Assembly (NCBI RefSeq): GCF_022458985.1
Contig: NC_061771.1
Coordinates: 27,892,001 to 27,956,000 of the forward strand
DNA from: Mugil cephalus
Lineage: Eukaryota; Chordata; Actinopteri; Mugiliformes; Mugilidae
Length of the DNA stretch: 64,000 nt
Direction of reading: 5' to 3'
Shown: piece by piece, positions 58,301-64,000 of the stretch
Position numbering within the stretch: the stretch's first letter is position 1
Layout: each line of letters opens with the position of its first letter
Notes under the pieces: model-generated
The model's input: only the letters and a program-made list of their open reading frames with translations
Databases searched by the model: none
Told to the model about the DNA's origin: nothing
Program-made: the position numbers and the translations under genes

Positions 58301-59292
58301 CTTGTAATATGTGCAACACTATTACTCCTCATGGTTTACTTAATACTTACTCTGTATTGTGCACAATCCTGGGCGTCTGTTATATATGTTTGCAAGTCAA
58401 TACTGTAGCTTTGTCACACAATACTTTTTGTTACAACCCAATTTTTGTTGCAATTCATTACTTTTTGTATATATGCCCATACTAGTAATATTCTACTCTC
58501 TTTCTTCTTGTTACTTTTCTGCACCATGTAAGCCAGGGGTGTCAAACTCATTTTAGTTCAGGGGCCACATACAGCCCAATTTGACCTCAAGGGGGCGGAG
58601 CCAGTTACCCAATAGCTTATTAGCTGGTAAATAACGACAACTCCAAATGTTTCCCTTTGCTTTAGTGCAAAAAAAGTACAGATACATGTAATGAACAACT
58701 GTGAAATTTCTTATTTAGTCAAAAATTTTCAGCTAATATCTTCAGTGTAATTTTTGCAAATTCATCCCACGGGCCAGATTGGACCCTCTGGCGGGCCGGT
58801 TTTGGCCCCTGGGCCTTATGTTTGACACCCCTGATGTAAGCTGTTGCAAACTTGCACTTTCCCCATTATGTGACAAATAAAGGTTTTTTTCCTATTCCAT
58901 TCAATTTGGCCGTTCAGTTCATCATCTGTTCTTGTACCGACTGTATTTCCACATTTGTTTTTAAATGAACGCTTCCCACACTGGGACGTCCTGTGTTAAA
59001 GAAATGTACATAAATTTACGCTTTTTTTTTTGTTTGCCGCTCATATTTCCCCCCCTCCACAAATCTTGCAATAGTATTTGTGGTCTTTAACTCCTCTACT
59101 TGCATTCCTACTTTGTTTTTAGCAGTTTTAGTGACAATAAACAAACAAGCAGCACAGAGCAAACTATAAGCTAAAGCTAAAGCTACGTAGCCACGATTTA
59201 TGACGAGTCAACACGTTAAATGTTCACCAAGAAACGTTAAAGCAACGCAAAACCACACTCACAGCGCGTATAAAGCACAAAAATATTCGTTT

Positions 59293-59326
<34 letters not shown>

Positions 59327-59427
59327 AATGAATGAAAAAGTCGGTACGCGACGACTAATGGCGTCGACAACTTACCGCCGGTCGAAGAAGCAACAATGAC
59401 CAAAGCGAACAATGTTGTCACGGCCAT
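55330..59427 (-). CDS. V-set gene 8: single-V-domain membrane protein with duplicated stalk exon
   Basis: Exons: 59427-59376 (signal MAVTTLFALVIVASSTG), 58115-57768 (V domain), 57569-57501 (stalk A), optional 55949-55869 (stalk B, 81 bp), 55740-55636 (transmembrane), 55493-55330 (tail, TAA). Without stalk B the product is 245 residues, with it 272; both are in frame because stalk B is phase 1 on both sides. The V domain has LTLQC, LDWRR and SDTGRFKC. Its loops diverge most from other copies (DIPPDSDRF, GTDYLVEQMQRY). The tail is the longest (RIGNKCRGTADEENTF... ending AVMVDVVI) and lacks the usual LQQGQL end. Between the two stalk exons lies a Tc1 remnant and part of an intron 2 from another copy, so this gene is probably a fusion of two units. 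Confidence 0.7.
56124..56760. mobile_element. Composite insertion (unclassified plus hAT-internal piece)
   Basis: At 56124 the conserved intron 2 sequence breaks off (acaacgttgt|cgccatt). The following bases include 'gttcagactacacggttac', like a MITE edge, and 56590-56760 matches the interior of the hAT element at 31.86-31.99 kb. Boundaries are uncertain. Confidence 0.5.
57060..57395 (+). pseudogene. Tc1/mariner transposase C-terminal fragment
   Basis: Translates in pieces as DGYFQQDNAPCHKAHI, NWFVEHDNEFTVLQW, PPQSPDLNPTDHHLWDVVERE and WTKTSEECLR. The DNAPCHKA and SPDLNP motifs are diagnostic of Tc1 transposases and include the second and third catalytic positions. It has frameshifts and no N-terminus. 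It lies on the + strand inside V-set gene 8, opposite to the gene. Confidence 0.9.
58534..58833. mobile_element. hAT MITE, 300 bp, perfect 8-bp target duplication
   Basis: Ends CAGGGGTGTCAAACTCATTT and ATGTTTGACACCCCTG are inverted, and ATGTAAGC flanks both sides (58526-58533 and 58834-58841). It lies in intron 1 of V-set gene 8 and is absent from the other copies. The sharp ends and perfect duplication indicate a relatively recent insertion. Confidence 0.95.
59290..59332. repeat. (TAA/AAT)n microsatellite
   Basis: Trinucleotide run upstream of stalk-to-signal sequence of gene 8, inside intron 1 close to the signal exon. Confidence 0.85.
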
Positions 59428-59737
59428 TGTTAAACTAATAACGTAGAAGAACTAAGTAAAACGTGATAAACCTACGCTACCAAGCGTTTCTTTACGGAAC
59501 ACAGTGGACTTTCTCGCATCCACGGTGGACTTTCTCAACTTCAAGCTTCGCGCGGACAACATCCGAACAGGATGGTGACGTATGAGGGCGGAGCATTGCG
59601 GAACAGGATGGTGACGTATGACGTATTAAAAAGGTTAAAAAGGTTCAGGAGAGCGGACTAATGAACCTAAAAGACCTATCAAAATAAAAGCTTAGAGATG
59701 GGCGGTTGCGCTTCTTCCCGTGCACAATGCACATACA

Positions 59738-59850
59738 TGTCTGGATGTCTGGATGGATGGATGGATGGATGGATGGATGGATGACTTTATTCATCCCCGA
59801 AGGGAAATTAGGTTGTCACAGCAGTCCGGTATTATTTGGGTACAATAAAA
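59738..59850. repeat. (GGAT)n microsatellite and LINE-like tail
   Basis: A GGAT run (about 59740-59782) is followed by 'gactttattcatccccgaagggaaatt', the reverse complement of a fish LINE 3' tail. This block replaces the usual spacer between the gene 8 signal exon and the orphan exon at 60.4 kb. Confidence 0.75.
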
Positions 59851-60029
59851 AAAAAATATACAATACAATAAAATACTGAAAGGCAAAGGTAAAAACACAG
59901 AATAGGATAAGGAGACTTAGAAAACACAAGATACATAGGTGGATAAGGTGCAGTGGCAGGATGAGGGCAGTAGTCCTGGTGATATGATGGTAGTGTTGTA
60001 AATAAACAGTATATAGTATATACTACAGT

Positions 60030-60185
60030 AGTATAGTATGTAATATAATATAATATAATATTATAATATAATATAATATAATATAATATAATATTATAAT
60101 ATAATATAATATAATATAATATAATATTATAATATAATATAATATAATATAATATAATATAATATAATATAATATAATATATAAT
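60030..60185. repeat. (TAATA)n pentanucleotide array, about 150 bp
   Basis: Long, almost pure taata/ataat repeat with periodic attataat variants. It is entirely A/T and self-complementary in part, so it can form hairpins. It occurs only in this unit. Confidence 0.95.
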
Positions 60186-60364
60186 AGAGCATATTATGGT
60201 AATAAAAGTAAGTAAGTAATATACCAGCACTATAAACGAATACAAATGAAGCATGTGCTCATCATTGCATGTAGAAGCGTAATGTGCACATACATCCGAA
60301 TGAAAACACACTCAGCCCCTCATCTCTCTTTTTTTTACTGAAGATATAAAGTTAAGAGTTTTAC

Positions 60365-60414
60365 CTGGTGTGAAACGAGCTCCTCTGTCCTCTCCTCATG
60401 TCCAGAGTCTCCAT
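60365..60414 (-). other. Orphan first exon, METLDMRRGQRSSFHTR (copy 4 of 4)
   Basis: Same peptide as the copies at 7082 and 52933. The upstream promoter block here has tcccgccaatt but a changed CCAAT box (gatcggctg instead of gattggctg), so one element is lost. Confidence 0.5.
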
Positions 60415-60599
60415 TTACCTCCTTTGGTCTGTGTCTGTCTGACCTCGTTTTAGATCAACTCAACCTAAAGTAGAGAAGGGCGGGAGAGGGGTCACGTGTT
60501 TCCGCAGACATCTTTACCACATTTCCCGCCAATTCGGTGGCTCTGATCGGCTGAGGGCCAACGCGGGAGTTTAAATGTAACATGTGGCGAGTAAATTCA

Positions 60600-61457
60600 G
60601 TGGGCGGGACAGAAAACTGAATCACACGTGTTCAATCATTGGCTGAACATCAAGTCAAACAATCCGGCCTTAACCGATGTGTTTGATCAAAGAAGGACAT
60701 AAAACCCACAATCAATAAAAATAATATGTAAATTATTTCTGCACAGTCAATCTTTACTTTTTATAAAATACTGACCCTGACAAAAGAAAACAAACAATAA
60801 AACAAGAACAACCGCTTCTAACCTCAAATTATCTGGCAAACACTCATATATTTATAATATATGCATATTTTTCATTAGTTTATCATTATTAATTTATTGT
60901 ATGTATTACTGATCTGCTGTGTGTGTGTGGTGATATAAAAAAACAAAGATAAAGCTCTGATTTTAGATTTTTAGATTAGACAGCCCTTTAATGCTATAAG
61001 TGTATTGAGGACTTTATCTCTCCACTAACAAACGTTAATGAAAACTACAACCAGAAGGTGGCAGTGAAGCACCAACAAGTCAGATCTTAGCAAAACTTTC
61101 TGACCAATGCACCATTAATAATTAGGCCAAAATATATTTAATATAGAATATACCTCATGTTTCCACAATAATAAAAAAATAAATGCATTTATGACTAAAA
61201 TCTACCGTATTCACCGTATTTCTGTATTGTAGATTTTTAATCTGGGGATTCGGACAAATTTGTCAGATATTTGCATTATTGAGACACAAGTAAAATCCCA
61301 GATGTTACTGGATAAGAAAAATAAATGTAATCTTAAGACATTTGTGTCTGCTGTTCAGTCCTGGGTCTCAGGTTTGTGTTCTGTCCACTTCTCTGAATGA
61401 AACAGTGCATTACAGTGCAGTGTTTGACACCTAAAGAAAAGACAGCACATCTACAAT

Positions 61458-61492
<35 letters not shown>

Positions 61493-62100
61493 TTGTAAAA
61501 TCTATTACAACTACAGGAATAATACAAAACACATTAATAACAATGAGGCAGATCATAGACAGAGATTTTTTATTATTATTTCATGATAATTTAAAGAAAA
61601 GTGCTTCAAAGATGAAAAAAAAAAATAGACAGAAAATAGATACGAAGAAAACAACTGCAAACATCCACATTACTTTACAGTCACAGGTTTGCTCAGTTCA
61701 GTGTAAACAAATATATAAATGATCTAAATACTCATCAATAATTTTCTAATATTTAAATTAATTTTAAAGACATTCTGAGGTTTTTTGTTGGTTTTAATGT
61801 GGTTTTGTGTTTAGTAGGAGTCAGATGGAGGAAATAAGCTGTAGTTATTCAGGAGGAGGATAAATGTGCATCAGAGCAGTAGTTAGAGATAAACTGGTCC
61901 CTGAGGAGTTCAGGATTTCTCCCTGTAACATAACAACTCCTGAAAATCTCTAAAGCAGCAGCAGCAGAAGAACTGGAAACAGATCTCTGAAGATAGAGTT
62001 CATAACTGTGTGAGATTTAATACTTTAGTCTCAGCTTATTCCCTGTCATTAGGTTAAACTAACTACACGTCATTGTGTATCTGTACGATATGGAATGACA
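60600..62100. other. Conserved spacer (outermost right copy)
   Basis: Reverse complement of 5.45-6.9 kb, including a GT repeat at 61469-61492 and the 'gcagcagcagcagaagaactgg' stretch near 61957, matching 5490-5515. No gene recognised. Confidence 0.55.
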
Positions 62101-62400
62101 AGTTAAATCTAATTTGGTCGGTTTTTACTGTTGATCCGAGTTATGAAGATGTTCATGTGAGTCAACTTGTAACGTATCCGTCCTCAGTCCATTTAAAATA
62201 GAGCTTTTAAAGACGTTTATCACAGGATAAAAAGCTTTTACGTTATTTAGTGTGGAAACAGCACCAGTAGAAATGTGTGTTTTTGGCTCAGATGACAGTG
62301 TATTTGTCATTCAACCATCACGGACGTTCTCTGCGGTGACGTCCTCGTCTTTGTCTCCGTCCTCGTCTCCTCAGTGTTTCGGGGTTTTCGTCACCAACTC

Positions 62401-62408
62401 TCAAATTC
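62401..62408 (-). pseudogene. V-set gene 9: last exon only, at window edge
   Basis: The - strand acceptor cttacag at 62415-62409 is followed by GAATTTGA, as in gene 1 (5063-5070), giving R-I-stop in the family phase. Downstream bases (gttggtgacgaaaaccccgaaacact) also match gene 1. By analogy with gene 1, the transmembrane exon would lie about 1.64 kb further, just outside the window, so the state of gene 9 cannot be judged. Confidence 0.6.
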
Positions 62409-63344
62409 CTGTAAGACGATGGATTAATTACAGATTAATTGACTGGTTCATCTCCGTTAGTTTAATGCAGTGCTATTTACACGGGGTATTGTTCCAGTTT
62501 GAGTTCCATAAACGTGTCTCATTGAATATTTCTGTCCCCATTAATCGTCTAAACCAAAACCAGTTGTTGGTTTTCACCATGAGGACAGTTAAGTGAAGAT
62601 CTGGTTCTGTACAGGGTTGTTTATTAAATAATGCTGCACTTCACTGCTTTTGGGCAGAAACCTTTTATCTCCATATTTCAGCTTGTGTTTTTCACATGAA
62701 TGTACATTCATACATCTACAAGAGTCACGCGAAAGTTGTGAAAATAGCAGATCCACCACATTAACACATTGTGAGCTTGTAGATCGGCTATTTTCACCAA
62801 TAATTACAATAATAAAGGAACGATTTTAGACAAACTGACCTCCTAAGGAGAATGCATGAAGATAAAGTGGTAACAGTGGAATCAATGTTCATTACTCCAA
62901 AACAGCCAAGAACAAAAACAATCTTACTTGTCGGGAATTTTAACTTTATCTCTGTGAATTTGCTAAAGTGGAATAAACATACACATGACGGTCACTGAAT
63001 GTAAAACATGGCTGAACATGCTGCTAACGTTGCATTAGCTGCGTGCTGCTCATTTAGACACATGGGGAACAGCTACACGTCTGAAATGCTACATTTTCCT
63101 CCATGTTTCAATATATATGACAACGTGTTTTTTTATACCTGCCTGGCTGAAAAAATCCCTGCATGTTCCACACACAACAGTAACACACACACTTAAGCTA
63201 ATGAACGACGTTAGCGCAACCAAGCTAACTTTAGCCTGATGTTAGCAACCCATTTCCGCAATAACGGAGCAATATAGCGCGTTACTAACTATGCACTCAC
63301 CACGGCCACTGACGATGATGGTCACGGCATTTGTGAACTAATCC

Positions 63345-63530
63345 CCCCCCCCACAGATGTGCAGCCCATACACTGAATCTAATTGCAAACAATGAAACTG
63401 ACAAATGGGTTGATTAGATGCCATTTTCCTGTGGCAAAATGTGCAGCACTGTGGACAAAGGCCGTGGAAAGGTCAGTGGAAAACAAGCTCATCGTTCCCA
63501 CAGTGACACGTTGGAACTCGTTCTATGATG
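63345..63530 (+). pseudogene. hAT transposase remnant
   Basis: Reads RCAAHTLNLIANNETDKWVD then stop, and in another frame HFPVAKCAALWTKAVE followed by LIVPTVTRWNSFYDAY. Both motifs ('CAAHTLNL' and 'PTVTRWNSxYDA') belong to hAT transposases. A frameshift separates them. It precedes a MITE piece at about 63540-63640. Confidence 0.75.
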
Positions 63531-64000
63531 CGTATCAGTCAGTGCGTTTACACGCACGTGAAAAACAAAAACAAATTATTGCCTTAATTGGACTATAACA
63601 GTAGAACTTAAGTTAAATGCAAACGTTACTCAGATTGTAAAAGCTCATAGCCACAAGTTAACAGCATTGAATTATTTAATTCAAATCGTGATAATTTATT
63701 TTGTATAATGCGACGGATGTTTTTTATTTTCAAGAATGTGATAATTAAATTGGCTTTCAGCACAGACAAACATCACACATATCACCTGCCGCTCCTTGGT
63801 TCTTCATTCACACACACATCGCTCGCGCTAATTATGCTAGAAAACGAAAAAAGAAACTGTTGTTTGCTTATTTTCCTATCGACTCCGATACGGCGCCGTA
63901 TGTTCAACGCGAAAGTCATAATCGATCGAAACTGCTTCACTGCCGCACTGCTGCTGCATCGTGACATGAGTATTGCACAGGCACATTTCTAACGGTTTTC

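Larger units (their letters stand above)
62050..63990. repeat. Outer inverted-repeat block (right copy)
   Basis: Reverse complement of about 3.65-5.42 kb, with 368 extra bp at 63423-63790. Differences are scattered single bases and small indels, so the arms are similar but not identical. Confidence 0.8.

Noticed and set aside
59832-60311. 159-codon - strand frame rich in Tyr and Ile
   Set aside because: It is translation of the TAATA microsatellite and LINE tail, not a gene.
1-64000. CRISPR arrays, tRNA/rRNA genes or bacterial-type operons
   Set aside because: The regular short repeats are microsatellites. The only tRNA-like sequences are SINE heads at about 43.0 and 49.3 kb.

Overview
The window looks like nuclear DNA of a teleost fish, probably percomorph. 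The evidence is intron-rich genes with vertebrate splice sites, a vertebrate-type cdc6, single-V-domain immunoglobulin genes of the MOG/butyrophilin kind, and the usual fish mix of hAT, Tc1, piggyBac, pogo-like, LINE and SINE debris. It is not prokaryotic: no operons, ribosome-binding sites, CRISPR arrays or tRNA/rRNA genes were seen.

Layout. A family of small V-set membrane-protein genes occupies both sides of one conserved housekeeping gene. Left of about 33 kb there are five copies on the + strand: gene 1 (1.2-5.1 kb, nonsense codon), gene 2 (8.6-10.8 kb, intact), gene 3 (13.2-16.1 kb, intact), gene 4 (19.4-22.3 kb, frameshifted) and gene 5 (25.3-31.0 kb, intact). cdc6 lies on the - strand at 33.45-38.84 kb, with a non-coding first exon near 40 kb. 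Right of it are copies on the - strand: gene 6 (45.2-41.8 kb, intact), gene 7 (51.4-48.1 kb, frameshifted by three one-base insertions), gene 8 (59.4-55.3 kb, intact, with a duplicated stalk exon), and the last exon of a ninth copy at 62.4 kb. Block 3.65-5.4 kb is the reverse complement of 62.1-63.99 kb, and 5.5-10 kb is the reverse complement of 50-54 kb. The array is therefore a large, imperfect inverted repeat with its centre near cdc6.

Each intact V-set gene has the same five coding exons with matching phases: signal peptide (phase-1 end), V domain (348 bp), Thr/Ser-rich stalk (69 or 90 bp), transmembrane segment (105 or 111 bp) and a short charged tail. Predicted products are 205-245 residues with no ITIM-like tyrosine motif. 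Upstream of the signal exon of most copies sits one of two unexplained short exons with phase-2 donors: an E2F/CCAAT-promoter exon encoding METLDMRRGQ... (genes 2, 6, 7, 8) or an exon encoding MEQIAKAARF... (genes 3, 4, 5).

cdc6 encodes a 570-residue replication-licensing AAA+ ATPase that can be assembled from the sequence with every splice junction in frame. It has no evident functional link to the V-set genes. The remaining sequence is mostly transposable elements. Several have sharp edges (hAT elements at 31.07, 54.42 and 58.53 kb with 8-bp target duplications; piggyBac-like elements with CCCTTGTATG ends), and they distinguish the repeat units from each other. All exon calls were made by eye from splice signals and copy-to-copy alignment; none has been tested against transcripts.
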